64,000 bases of DNA from Capitella teleta (GCA_000328365.1 KB294550.1:85545-149544), one strand, 5' to 3'. Counted from the stretch's first letter, positions 21,101 through 31,705 are shown. Numbers and translations: made by a program. The notes: a model not told the origin generated them from the sequence alone.

Positions 21101-23347
21101 AAACTGAAGGCTTCCACTCATCCACAAACCCAGCATATAAATACACACATTTCCAATCCAACTGGCAGAGACAGAGCAGAGACAGACACAGACACAGAGC
21201 AGACACAGTCCATTCAACCACAGCCACCAGTCTCCAAGACAACACCAACAGACCCCGAGATCCTCCTGCGATCAGTGATCGTTATAATTGGCTGTCAAGT
21301 ACCATTAAAGTCTATACGTTGCAAACAGACGTCGCCCTTGTTGTTTCGGATCACCTTCGGGTATCTTCAGCTGTGTCCGAGTATAAATGTAGAAGTGGAG
21401 TCGCTACATTTACTGTTGACCCCGACCTGATTGATCATGCATGTGGTCATACTTCTTTGGTGAGTACAGCTTCGTTTGCCGTGTTTCACATAACCAGCAG
21501 CAACTGTCATTTTATGTCAATCAAACTAGAGTTCCTTATCAACTATGTGCCGACCTGCCATCTGCCGTTCATAGTATGATGTAACTGTTCTTATATAACA
21601 AATGCAGCCGAATGTCGTACTTACGCTTTATTAATTTATGTAAACACCTTATGAAACAATGTACCTTTGCCCCTAGTCTTNNNNNNNNNNNNNNNNNNNN
21701 NNNNNNNNNNNNNNNNNNNNNNNNNNNNNNGTTAACCACCCATACACTCACACACTCACACATCAATACACGTATGTACCTCACTGATTCTTGAAACACT
21801 CGAAACACAAACTTTAATTGGCATGTTAGTAAAACGAACATAACATTCATCTTTAATCCTACATACAGTTACAAGCTTCTATCCTGTAAATTTAATGCGA
21901 AGTAAAATCTTTAGTTTGAGAACTGAATATTTTAACTTGAATATGGGAGGTATATGTTAAGGTCACATGGCTTTAATTAACACTTACATGATGTTTAAGT
22001 CTAGTATGGCTCTATAAACTATGGCAATGTATTATACTTTTGGGACAGAGAATACACGAACATACATCCATCGCTGATGGCTGACAAGTACCAAATGACC
22101 CCTACTATTACAAACAGTCCATTCGCACTAAAGATACAAAGTTCACACCGATAAACTGATACCATCAGCAGAAGTCCTTCCAAATATACATGCAGATCCA
22201 TACTTTACATGCTAAACTGAAGGCTTCCACTCATCCACAAACCCAGCATATAAATACACACATTTCCAATCCAACTGGCAGAGACAGAGCAGAGACAGAC
22301 ACAGACACAGAGCAGACACAGTCCATTCAACCACAGCCACCAGTCTCCAAGACAACACCAACAGACCCCGAGATCCTCCTGCGATCAGTGATCGTTATAA
22401 TTGGCTGTCAAGTACCATTAAAGTCTATACGTTGCAAACAGACGTCGCCCTTGTTGTTTCGGATCACCTTCGGGTATCTTCAGCTGTGTCCGAGTATAAA
22501 TGTAGAAGTGGAGTCGCTACACTTGGGTCACGATCAATATACGTCAGGGCTCTCGATATTCTTTTGCCATCGCGTCATACTTCAATTGCTCATCTTTTAC
22601 TTTGTATGTCTATGTACTTATGCTACTTTGTATGTCTATGTAATTCTCAATGGTGTCTCACTGGGAATAATAATGATTCTTTCTGGATATAGCTTTTGAT
22701 TGCACTGTGAACATTCATGGCTTTGTTATTCGTTGCAAACATAAGTCAGGGTGTCCTAGAGAGGTCGATGTCATATTGTGACGCACGTTTGTCTCATCTA
22801 GTCACGCATCAACAAGAGATTTCAGCCAAATCATGTTCCTATATACTGTACTTGACACAGTTGCACTATGGGATTTCTAAGTGTTCCCCATGTCAGCCAA
22901 GCCCTTTTGGCGCGAGCACACTAACCGCTCGGCCACCACCCCTCCTAAAATTTCAGTTATAGTTAAAACTTCTTTGATCCCCTGTTTGGTTAGTTTGGGT
23001 GTGAGCCTGTGATGACGTGATGTACATTATTGTCGGTCGGTATTTTTGCATATAACATCACAAGGTATTTCACGTCCATGTACTTACATCAGCAAGAGGT
23101 AGCAAGCCAACATTTTCAGAAATTTCTGGTTTCCTTGCAGGGCACAGAAGCCGAGTGGCAGATCGTGTTCATCACCAGTGCCTGCATCTACGTCACAGGA
23201 GGCCTCGTGTTCGTGCTTCTGAGCAGCGCAGAAGTGCAGCCCTGGGCCAGGAAACCGGACGACCAAGTTCAACCCCCTGTGAAGGTCACAGAGAATCTCC
23301 AAGGGCACGTCAATGCTGCGTGTGACGCTGCCATAACCGAACTGTAA
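18109..23347 (+). CDS. SLC17 (sialin/vesicular transporter-like) gene, 11 exons, with one in-frame UAG
   Basis: Exons: 18109-18145, 18718-18938, 19389-19619, 19671-19758, 19810-19896, 19943-20076, 20130-20279, 20327-20459, 20512-20662, 20726-20816, 23141-23347. All join in frame (1,530 nt, about 509 codons; human sialin is 495 aa). Family marks are: SFFGCISLYLMRINISVAIV in helix 1, FEWNRTVRG, LAARFGGK, RVINGMGSGVYFPS, WAQWAPFYERS, FCHAWGSYTAL, YSGVIMGIGNTAATIPGV and EAEWQIVFITSA. These major-facilitator proteins move anions (sialic acid, glutamate, phosphate) across lysosomal, vesicular or plasma membranes; the substrate here is unknown. Codon 116 is TAG where relatives have Trp or Tyr, just before LAARFGGK. 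All splice sites look intact. It may be a null allele, a young pseudogene, a base error or a recoded site. Introns 3-8 are 46-53 nt and intron 9 is 63 nt. Confidence 0.85.
18211..18606. mobile_element. TA-flanked MITE, Tc1/mariner type, in SLC17 intron 1
   Basis: Terminal inverted repeats pair GAGCAACAAAAGAAACTA (18213-18230) with TGGTTTCTTTTGATGCTC (18587-18604); 16 of 18 bases match. A TA lies outside each end (18209-18210 and 18607-18608), the usual Tc1/mariner target. There is no transposase frame in the 396 bp. A related copy with extra inner sequence lies at 25937-26832. Confidence 0.65.
19126..19139. promoter_or_regulatory. Perfect X-box (RFX site) in SLC17 intron 2
   Basis: GTTTCCATGGAAAC is the textbook palindromic RFX-factor site; the palindrome extends to 16 bases at 19125-19140. 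Function in an intron is only inferred. Confidence 0.4.
20842..22521. mobile_element. Young LTR retroelement in the last SLC17 intron, interior cut by an assembly gap
   Basis: Two direct repeats of 567 bp (20842-21408 and 21955-22521) look identical, begin TG and end CA, and are flanked outside by the 5-bp duplication CTTGG (20837-20841 and 22522-22526). A purine-rich tract precedes the right repeat. The 496 known interior bases show no gag, pol or envelope reading frame, but most of the interior may be hidden in the 50-N gap. The superfamily is therefore unknown. Identical LTRs mean a very recent insertion. It sits 25 bp after the exon 10 donor. Confidence 0.82.
21681..21730. other. Assembly gap (50 N) inside the LTR element
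   Basis: Fifty N, the same length as the gap at 44984, so a placeholder rather than a measured size. Confidence 0.98.
22900..22946 (-). mobile_element. tRNA-like head, probably a SINE remnant
   Basis: On the minus strand the stretch reads like the 5' half of a class II (Leu/Ser) tRNA, with A box GGCCGAGCGGTTAGTG. No B box follows, so it is not a working tRNA gene. It lies in the last SLC17 intron. Confidence 0.45.
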
Positions 23348-23588
23348 ATGCCCGTAGCATAACATGTTATCATTTGTATTATCTTGAGTCAATGATTGAA
23401 AAACTTAATTATATCAAATGGGTATGTGCATATAATTTATTATGAAATTTGTGTTATTTTTGTGAAAAAAACATCATACATCTATACCATAAAAACACTC
23501 AACATGCTCAAATGTTTATCTTCGCAGTGAATTCCGATTCAGTCATTACTTCCACTGTTCTGACTTTGTCTTTATATGAAGAGCGAAA

Positions 23589-23619
<31 letters not shown>

Positions 23620-23653
23620 GCAAATCCATTCAACGATGCCATATTTAAAGTAT
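23348..23653. other. Convergent intergenic spacer with poly(T) run
   Basis: A spacer of 306 bp lies between the SLC17 stop and the stop of the 433-aa gene. T28 at 23592-23619 reads as a poly(A) tract 34 bases after the latter's stop on the minus strand. No clear AATAAA for either gene. Confidence 0.6.
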
Positions 23654-24955
23654 TCACTCTGACTGAGCACTGGCCACTCTCGCCAGAACGTTTGCCAGTG
23701 CCGCAGCTGAATCCGCCGGTGACGTCACTCCAGGTATGACGGACTGTCGTCTCCGCGTGTCATCTGGACTGTACAACGCAACCTTGGTGAACGCAGTTCG
23801 CGGATTGCTGTTGAGTGATCCGAACTGTTTCATCTGGTTTCTGACCAGAGTGTTCACCCCAGAGAGGTCAAGCTTGTCATCGTCTAAACGGAGATAGCGA
23901 CATTTTTTCAAGTCCTTCCAGACACTGATCATCTGATGTTTCGGGTCTTCCGTTGATTCGTCAGCGGTCGGTCTGTATTTGGCTATACTCGGCGATCGAT
24001 ACATTACCCTTTGCCCTGTCGGAGTCATCGACGCCTGCCCTAACATTTGGTTGACCAGTTCAAGGTCTCTTGAGACGACACTAGTTGGGTTGGCTTTGAT
24101 CCACCTTACAGTGCTATCGATGAAACCTTTGGAGCGTGTTTGCAAGCGAATTTTGTTCATCTGCTCCAGTTCCAGCATTTCCTTTCTGAGCTCTTCTTTG
24201 CGATCTTTTGAGCTATCAAAGGAACCAGATTCAATGGACACAATTGATGAGCGACGAGTGCGATCGAATTCTTGGGGGTTGTGGGATGAAAACCTGGGCG
24301 TCGGAGCAGTCTTCGGGCGGAGGCTCGGTTGAGAGATCGGCTTCGCTTTTTTGGCCTTGCAGCTGGCGTGTCTAACATCGGGGATTCTTCGGACCTTTGT
24401 CGCCCAGGCCCCTTCTTCATGGATTTCTTTTGGAATAGCATCTCTAGCTGTGTCACATCTAGGCACGTCTTTCGAGGTATCTGCTTCTGCTGCTGTTGCA
24501 ATGCATACTCTGGCTGACATTGGTCTTCTTGGAGTGACTGGTTGGAATTCTGCCTCTCTTGCTCTCTGTAAGGATTTCCTCTCGCTGAACGAACATCGCC
24601 CACTCTTCATGCGATCTCTTTCGGATTGTAACTTCAGTCTCTTTGATGCCGCTGCGATTCTTTGCGCACCCGAGGCAGCGATCGGGTTGTACTCTTGCCT
24701 GAAACGACCCTGCTCCTCTTGAGTTCGGAACTCTGCAATCTGGTTTGCTGGTAGTTTTGATGTGATCTTATTCACTCTGGACCTGAGTCTGTTCTGCTTG
24801 GTTTTAATTTGACGGTGCTTGACATCGAGCAGCTTCATGGAGTACTGCTCCTCCATGTCAATCGTGGTCAGTCGCTTCAAGAGTGTCCGGTCCTCTTTTT
24901 GGTTGCAGGTCATTGCCTGGATCTCCTTGTCCGAACCAGACCTCCCAGGATTCAT
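23654..24955 (-). CDS. Intronless basic coiled-coil protein of unknown function, 433 aa
   Basis: A single open frame of 1,302 nt. Residues about 15-80 are charged and helical (LLKRLTTIDMEEQ, KHRQIKTKQNRLRSRVNKI), which suggests a coiled coil. The middle is basic and disordered with RRPMSARV and LRPKTAPTPR; RP-S/T-A-x phrases of this kind are frequent in ciliary and microtubule proteins, but that is a hint only. The C-terminal third (about 275-395) looks folded and conserved in style, with DSTVRWIKANPTSVVSRDLE and LDLSGVNTLVRNQMKQFGS. I do not recognise the family. A possible acceptor, ATTCCAG, ends two bases before the ATG, so a 5' leader intron is possible. The poly(A) tract just after the stop raises the alternative of an intact retrogene. 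Confidence 0.75.
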   Translation of the reverse strand: MNPGRSGSDKEIQAMTCNQKEDRTLLKRLTTIDMEEQYSMKLLDVKHRQIKTKQNRLRSRVNKITSKLPANQIAEFRTQEEQGRFRQEYNPIAASGAQRIAAASKRLKLQSERDRMKSGRCSFSERKSLQRAREAEFQPVTPRRPMSARVCIATAAEADTSKDVPRCDTARDAIPKEIHEEGAWATKVRRIPDVRHASCKAKKAKPISQPSLRPKTAPTPRFSSHNPQEFDRTRRSSIVSIESGSFDSSKDRKEELRKEMLELEQMNKIRLQTRSKGFIDSTVRWIKANPTSVVSRDLELVNQMLGQASMTPTGQRVMYRSPSIAKYRPTADESTEDPKHQMISVWKDLKKCRYLRLDDDKLDLSGVNTLVRNQMKQFGSLNSNPRTAFTKVALYSPDDTRRRQSVIPGVTSPADSAAALANVLARVASAQSE

Positions 24956-25726
24956 GTCTGGAATATTTATATATAATATTTATTTTAATCTCTGGTTAAT
25001 AATTATATAAATGAACGCAATTTTGGGTGAGACGGATTTGAAAGAAATTACAATGAGTAAGAAAGAATGTGCACAGGTGAAATGACATTTAAAAAACAAA
25101 CTCAAATTAATATTCAAAGTCACACACCTGTAATTAGTGTGTATCCTTGCAGGCAATAAAGCCAATTGCAGTTGGTTTGTCTGCATGTGTGCAATGAATA
25201 AACAAGCGAATCAGCTTAATCGCCAACTTCTCCAAATGCCGCCTCGTAGAAAACGGTTTATTCATTCGATTACGTAACAGGATCAACGTGATCTGCAAAA
25301 CGACCAGTTGGCTTGGGTGAACTTGAGCTGATCATGCATGCATCATTCTGATTAGGATGATCTGATTGAGCTTCCATTCACACTTCTGGGAAAATGGAAA
25401 CCGGAGATTGGACTTGTCGTAATATTGTATTGAAGAGACCATTTCATAATATCTTCTTGGTTTAATTACTGCTCATAAGATGCCAACACGACACGACTAT
25501 CCTACAAGCAGCATGAAAGCACCATATCAAATGGCAACCGTTTGTCGAAAAAAAAAAAAAGAATAACTTCCAAAGCAGGCAACATGAGTGATATGAGCAG
25601 CAGTGAGATGTGATTGAAATCGCGAACGGAATCAACAATTGCTCTTAATTACTTCATATTATTATTATTTCACATGCATACAAAATCTGAACATACAGTT
25701 TATTTACAGCATTTCCCACAAGAATT
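24956..25726. other. Intergenic, nothing identified
   Basis: AT-rich upstream region of the 433-aa gene. I see no gene or repeat family here. Confidence 0.5.
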
Positions 25727-25819
25727 GAACGTTAGTGTATCTTGCAATTACGAATACGTGGTCCTCTTATATATTATAAGACGACCACGTATTTGTAATT
25801 GCTGGATACACTGACGTTC
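25727..25819. repeat. Near-perfect 93-bp palindrome (hairpin)
   Basis: Arms of about 43 bases run from GAACGT at 25727 to ACGTTC at 25819 around a tiny AT loop near 25772. I count five mismatches. The loop is too small for a classic pre-miRNA, so a cruciform-forming DNA palindrome or a minimal foldback is more likely. Confidence 0.75.
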
Positions 25820-25831
25820 ACTTCGAACATT

Positions 25832-25881
25832 GAAAAATGAAGAACATGTATATTAAGTTATATACATGTTATTCATTTTTC
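25832..25881. repeat. Second hairpin, 50 bp, beside the first
   Basis: GAAAAATGA-GAACATGTATAT pairs with its complement across a 6-base loop, with one mismatch in each arm. It begins only 12 bases after the first palindrome. Confidence 0.7.
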
Positions 25882-25936
25882 ATCTATTTTAAATATTTTC
25901 CAATTGTTTTCTTCTACTTTTTTTCACTTTTATAAT

Positions 25937-26832
25937 GTATCAAAAGAATAAATTATTTTCATCATTATAAATTTCATATATATAAATTTATAGTGGATAT
26001 ATGATTAGTGGGTGTGTTGGGTATTCATTCATGATGAATTATTCTGAATTTGGAGTTTCTTGCCGTCACGTGGAATCAACAAGCATGTTGAATGTGGGGT
26101 AAGTGTCAAAGCGCAAAATCACACTTTAGATGGAATGACTATTTCTTAGAAAAAAATACATAAAAAATGTCATCGACAATGAACGTGGCGCATCAATGGG
26201 GATAAAATGTGGACCTCTGAAATGGCGTCGGATGGAGTCTCGCGTTTCGAAGTCATCGTCGAACTGTTTGCCCACTTATTGGGGGTCCGTGGGATCCGAC
26301 GATATCGTCTACTGTCCGGTAGATGGACGGAAACGGTATCGGAGGTGACTGAACATGATTGCAGGATCCTGCCTTCTGGTCGTAACCCGAGGTCTCCCAG
26401 ACCTGATTCGATCTTCCACTGTTCCTACGGTGGTGAAGCGTGTACGGAGGAGGGTGAGCAGTGTAGCCCTGGTACAGCTAATAAGCGCGAAACATGTTGT
26501 ATATGAACGGCAGCCTGAATTATTCCTTTAGCGCACCCTCTCTCCAACGAGCTTAGAGGATGCATCGAAGAACGAAAGGTGGCAAACAACTCACGAACTG
26601 AACACGACTGAAAGAATGACTAATGTTTGATTGATCTCTATGCAGAATTTTTGGAGATATCCGAAATGAACAACCTTCTTTGTTCATTTCTATTGTTGTT
26701 CAACCAAGCTTAATTTTCCTGTTTTCTCTTCATGAAATCATTGTGTGACCATTTATAGAACATATGTATCTGGGTTTTTTTTTTTTTTGAGCCCATGACA
26801 CAATCAATATAAAACTGTTTTGTTTTTTGCTT
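25937..26832. mobile_element. Second, larger copy of the SLC17-intron MITE family
   Basis: Left (about 25937-26035) and right (about 26561-26832) parts align with the 18211-18606 element, sharing TAGTGGGTGTG, GGTGGCAAACAACTC and AGAATGACTAATGTTTGAT. About 525 bp of GC-richer DNA lie between. That insert has a 99-residue open frame ending in a Cys-rich tail, with no family I know. The terminal repeats are worn. Confidence 0.6.
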
Positions 26833-28000
26833 GTTTGCTTTTTTTTTTTTTTTTTTTTTTTTTGCTCAGTTTAAATCCTGTTACCACCATTATACCTTTA
26901 AAAATGCGTATTTCTGGTATGTTGATGTTTTTATTATTTTTCGTTTGTATATAATATTGCAACATAAACATTTCTGGTTTGTTGACATTTCTATTTTCAA
27001 TATTTATGATTTCAACCATTAGATATTTTAATATATATTATATTTTTCTCTTCCAAAAAGAAACAAATCTCACTTTGTAGGGATGTATGTTGTAAAAGCA
27101 ATCAACAATACCATCTAAATTAATTATAATAATATATTTCGTATATCCTTCAGAAAATGTGTTCGACATAACACTAAAACATTCAAATAGACTCAATGTA
27201 ATCTCCTATCGATCTGCCATCTCTATAACAAGATCAACCAATAGACACTATTTTAATCGCCAGGATAGCAAAATGTTAAAGAGTGACGACAAACACGAAA
27301 TTCCCTGTGAATATCTCTGACCATAAAAATCGAACATTTTTATAGTGACCTCTTGTCGATTGTTCCTCCAATTAAACCATGTTAATACGCTTTGATTTCT
27401 ATGAAATTTCAGGAATATGTGCCCAAGTGGTTTAACTTATTACACAAGAAAATTCGTGTCTAGGCAATGCATATCCGATATGTGGTGTTGGCATAACCAA
27501 AAAATTGCGTTTCCTTTGCACCTAATTAAGTATAGTATCGAATGGATGCTTTCTAATATCTATTTCATAATAGCAATTTTCTATTATCCATTTTTGAATG
27601 AATGTTTTTGAATAACTATTCTCCAAGTGTTCTACTCAGCAGTGCAGCCGATAAACATGCTTAAGTTAAATTCCCTAGATGGGAGGTGCGTTATGATCCT
27701 GAGGTGGGCATCATTAATCATACCAAGGCTACCCAGATGGTTCTGGGTGGCCATTTCACAAACGATATTAATGTATTAGAATGAACATCCACGGTTTAGT
27801 ACGATGAATGATTAAGCATGGTGGAGAAATAGATTTTAATTCCACAATGTCCTTCTTATATCCACAGTAGACGGCAATCAGAGACAGCGGGAAAACATCC
27901 ATGTTCTTCAGCTAATATATCTTGAGCATCTTGTATCCTATGTTAAAACCAATTTAATCTGATAATTCGCATTTACAAAACAAAATCACCACTAAATACA
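26833..28000. other. Intergenic, very AT-rich, nothing identified
   Basis: Starts with a T-run (about 26841-26863). No gene or repeat family recognised. Confidence 0.5.
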
Positions 28001-28006
28001 TTTATT
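28001..28006 (-). terminator. Polyadenylation signal of CCDC124
   Basis: TTTATT on the plus strand is AATAAA for the minus-strand gene, about 104 bases after its stop. Confidence 0.6.
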
Positions 28007-28109
28007 CAACATTGACTTCTACAGCAGTCTACAGCATCACAGCAACAAATTCAACACACGCAAACAAAGAGAAACATTGAAAAACATTTAATCAAAATTT
28101 TACAAAAAT

Positions 28110-29240
28110 TCACTTTTTCGCGTTGTATGCCCTTAGCTTCTGGTTAAGCGGGTTTTCAGGTGACTTCATCCAATCCTTTCGCAGCATTTGTTTCAGCTGT
28201 GACAGACGCATATTTGGGTTCTCAGATTTCAGAATTGGCAAGTTCTTCTCTTCAAATGCTGCGTAGGCCGCTTTAGCACGTCGCTCAGGGTGTTTGTCAA
28301 ACTCATCGTCCTTTGTGCTGTAAAATATTTCGAGATTTGGTTTCAATGGAATATCACTTGTCACATAAGCTCTTTCACAAAACTTTCATCTGGTAAAATT
28401 TAGCTGCTGTACAGTAATCATAACTCAAGCATTCCACCATCAAGGTGTTAAATAAAAGTGATTAATTATTTCATAATAGGAAATCATCCAATGAGGGAAG
28501 CTGACGTGTCAAAAACGCAAGCCACAAGATCTTCTCCTTTGGCTGCCTTCACTCAGATATATAAACAAAAGCTCACTCCAAAATCCGAAATTATTTATAG
28601 ATGGACAGAATCTTGGAACATGAGATGATTGAGGTGAACTGACCTGAGCACTGAGATGGCTTCAACGATGCTCCTTGCTTCACCCTCGACCGGTTCAATG
28701 CGGTTGATGTTTTCCTCCAGAGGGGTGTCGTCATGACTCAACTCTCGCGCCTGTTTCTTGCCTGTGATAAGATGTCAATAAACGCACTCATTGACCCCTG
28801 CATGTACTCACCCCCAGCAGAAGCAGCGGCCTCCACCTGCGCTCTGTGTGACGCGATTTGCGCTCGCGTGACCTTGGCCGAGGGTTCAGGCGCTGCCACC
28901 ACCAGCGTCGACTCCTCTTCTTCGAGCATTTTTTGCAATTCTTTTTTCTTGTCTAGTTGCTCAATTCTCTTCTTCTCTCTTTCTTCCTGCATCAAAATTT
29001 GCTTTATATTCACATAATTTAGTTTAAAAATGAAACTATACAATATGCATAATAATGCTGGCATTGAATTTCAGAACTCGCCTTTCTGTTCTGCTTCTTG
29101 GCCACATGTTTGTCGTCGTCTCTCCAGAATTCATCTTCAATTTCCTTCTTTTTCTTCTCAGCTGCTTCCAGCCTCGCGGCTTCTTTTCGCGCTTTTGCTT
29201 CGGACGCTTTTGAATTTTCTCCTTTGAATTTCTTCGGCAT
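28110..29240 (-). CDS. CCDC124: CCDC124 (Lso2-like ribosome-associated protein), 219 aa, four exons
   Basis: Exons read leftward: 29082-29240, 28812-28986, 28644-28761, 28110-28317 (660 nt, in frame). The protein starts MPKKFKGENSK, continues with a long basic helix (residues about 12-90, EFWRDDDKHVAKK then EEREKKRIEQLDKKKELQK). It then has KVTRAQI, PLEENINRIEP and the conserved end HPERRAKAAYAAFEE...ENPNMRLSQLKQML. Human CCDC124 has 223 aa and the same block order. The family (yeast Lso2) binds resting ribosomes near the A site and protects them; mammalian CCDC124 is also found at the midbody. The first intron begins with GC, not GT, while the others are GT-AG; intron 2 is only 50 nt. An in-frame ATG at 29267 exists, but family homology starts at 29240. 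Confidence 0.95.
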
Positions 29241-31167
29241 GATTCTCTCTTCCCCTGCGGAGAGCAATTAAAAAAAAATTAAGTGAAATGAAATGAAATT
29301 CCAGAGAACGCTGTAGAAAGGCCCCACGATATTTCACAGGGGTCTGTTTCAATGCATTTGTTGCCTCATTCAGAATATGATGCTCCAAGGATTTGATTTG
29401 GGAACTGTATTTGCCAACATTCATCTCGCACGGCTTATTTTCACTTAATATTGATGACTAAGTGCAATAATTTCAATCTTGCAAATCGTAATAGCAAAAT
29501 GCGCCAAATAACTGAACATCCAAGCAGTGTGCCTGCACCTGGCTGATATGGTAAAGTTATCATATTCATTAGGCATTAACATTTGTTAATTATTACTAAT
29601 CAGAGTTATATTGATCAGAAGTCAGAACTGAGATTTAAGTTATAAGTATAGTAAGTTTAACTGAAGCTGTAGCTCTCCAAAGGAGACAACACAACTACAC
29701 AACTGTCACAACCACAACCGGTTATACGAATATTACAGAGTCACCTACCATGCCTACACGCTCACCATTGATTACAGTCATCTGAGCAGCATGTGAGAAC
29801 CGTGGTGAAGTCACGGCTCAGTCACAAGTGAACTAACTCTCACAGTCTCTTGAGACTTCACTGAGTCAAGAAGAGTCAGTCTTAATTAATCGCATTCCAA
29901 GCCTCTATATTGATAGATAGATCATCCCCACAGATTATGGCTACAAAAATCAAAATGCAGCTAAGTCTGAACTCGATACTCTGTAAGCTGGTAAGTGTAA
30001 CTTCAACTTGTAAGCAGTAACTGAGTACTAGTCTATTCATTAGTCTATTGTCAAGTTGAGTAGTGGAATAGACGTTTCAACGGAACAGATGTCATCCCGA
30101 GATGGTGGTATCTCACCCTGCTTTCCCCTTCTTCTGTCAGCAAGAAATTCGAAGCATCGAGTCGCGTATGATGACCTGAAATCGATAAAATGCCGAAATA
30201 TTCAGTTATCAAAAAAGATCATCGGCTGCTTCGAGCTGTTGATAAAATGCTATTCGCTCAGGGCTTCTTTATATAACCACGTGCGTTATGATTTTTAATG
30301 CATATTCAATTAGGGGGATCCCGTAAAATACTCATAAAGTACTCAAGCACCATGACCTGACAAACGAATATCTTTACGAACACTCATAAGCTAATTAAGA
30401 TATGTATTGACATGTATTGAGTTATTTAACTAACCTTAAATGGATATTACCATGCCAAATTGTAAAATGTGTCACTCTTGTGAAATTTAACAAAAAGCAT
30501 CCATTAAAGCACAATTATAAACATTTATTAAATTGAATTGAATGCAAAACATAACATAATAACATTAAAATAGATTATTCAGATTATTCTTACGAAGTAA
30601 ACAAATACAAATAGATCTTATATTTGTTCCCTTATATTTTGTACTAAATGCAAGCAAGACGCAATTTCCGCAGAGTACGTTGTTTAAAATTAATGCGATA
30701 AAATCATAATTGATTGCATGTACATTGGTTTAAAAAACATGGTTGAGAGACAAAATAAGAGGAAATAAGATAAAAATGTTAAACAATATAAAATGTGTAT
30801 AATTATAAGCCTGTTAGAAAAAGGTTGCAATATATAAATATGGTAAAATTAGTATATTATGGTAAACATGGTAAAAATAAAAGGATGCATTGGTCGTCGA
30901 AAATCGGCGGATCTTAGAGATGCAGCGGAAGAGAGCCGCACGGCACATTGACATAATATTATTGACATATTATGTTCCTCAGCATTGAAGACGCATTGAA
31001 AGTAACTCCAAGATCACGCATTTGCATTTCGCTGGGCTGCTACTGCACCCACGCACATCAATAGTCAGAGGGAGGGAAAGAATGGCCGCGTGAACTTGCG
31101 TCTCATTCAGTTTCGGTGATGTGAGTCCATCCAAGCTTTGATGTCAAATACAGAAGCCTCGATTCGT
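29241..31167. other. Intergenic, nothing identified
   Basis: AT-rich sequence upstream of CCDC124. I see no promoter element I trust and no gene. Confidence 0.5.
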
Positions 31168-31234
31168 GTATAATGAATGAATGGGTGGAGTTTTACGGCA
31201 CTCTGTTCTCGATTCATACAAATATGCAGTACTC
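31168..31234. mobile_element. SINE family A tail fragment
   Basis: AATGAATGAATGG followed by GGAGTTTTACGGC resembles the tail region of the SINE at 9907. Short and uncertain. Confidence 0.3.
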
Positions 31235-31705
31235 ATATGAGTACTTGACCGGGGCTTAACAGCAGGACACAGCTGTGTGTCGTCAGCGTATGAATGGAAG
31301 AACACCAGGTGCTCTCGAATGACTTTGCTCAGTGTACGGGTGTAAAGTTAGAAGAGTCGGGTCTTCGTACTGAGCCTTGTGGTACTGTTGCAGTATGTTG
31401 TGGTACTGTTGCAGTATGTTGTGTTACTGTTGCAGTATGTTGTGGCACTGTTGCAGTATGTTGTGGTACTGTCGCAGTATGTTGTGGTACTGTTGCAGTA
31501 TGTTGTGGTACTGTTGCAGTATGTTGAGCCATGACGCCTCGAATCTTCACGCGTTGAGGTAAGAACGAAACCAGGTCAGTGGCTTGTCGTGGACCCTCAA
31601 GGCCTCCTCCATGAATTTGAGCAGTATACTGTGATCAATAGTATTAAATACTGCTGATAGCGTGATAACATTAGAACGTATCAAACCAACGCTCCTCATC
31701 GAGGG
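31235..31705 (-). mobile_element. CR1/L2-type LINE reverse-transcriptase fragment carrying a minisatellite
   Basis: Read leftward on the minus strand: AVFNTIDHSILLKFMEE, then PLTWFRSYLNA, then a tandem array, then VPQGSVRR, and finally HSYADDTQL. These are the RT phrases FDTIDHSILL, WFRSYL, VPQGSVLGP and YADDTQLY in the right order. Frames shift, so it is dead. Confidence 0.75.
31379..31525. repeat. 21-bp minisatellite, seven copies, inside the LINE remnant
   Basis: The unit GTGGTACTGTTGCAGTATGTT repeats seven times with single-base variants. Because 21 is a multiple of three it leaves both strands open, which produces spurious repetitive reading frames. Confidence 0.9.

Noticed and set aside
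20842-22521. The 567-bp repeat read as a contig-overlap artefact like the one at 45 kb
   Set aside because: TG...CA ends and the CTTGG duplication outside both copies fit an LTR insertion; an overlap artefact would not end in a target duplication.
21077-22699. Repeated 117-aa and 169-aa open frames
   Set aside because: They lie in the LTR repeats and show no protein-like features; present twice only because the LTR is.
22900-22946. True tRNA-Leu/Ser gene
   Set aside because: Only the 5' half and A box are present; no B box or 3' half.
31294-31550. Cys-rich repeat protein frames on both strands
   Set aside because: They arise from the 21-bp minisatellite, whose length keeps frames open.
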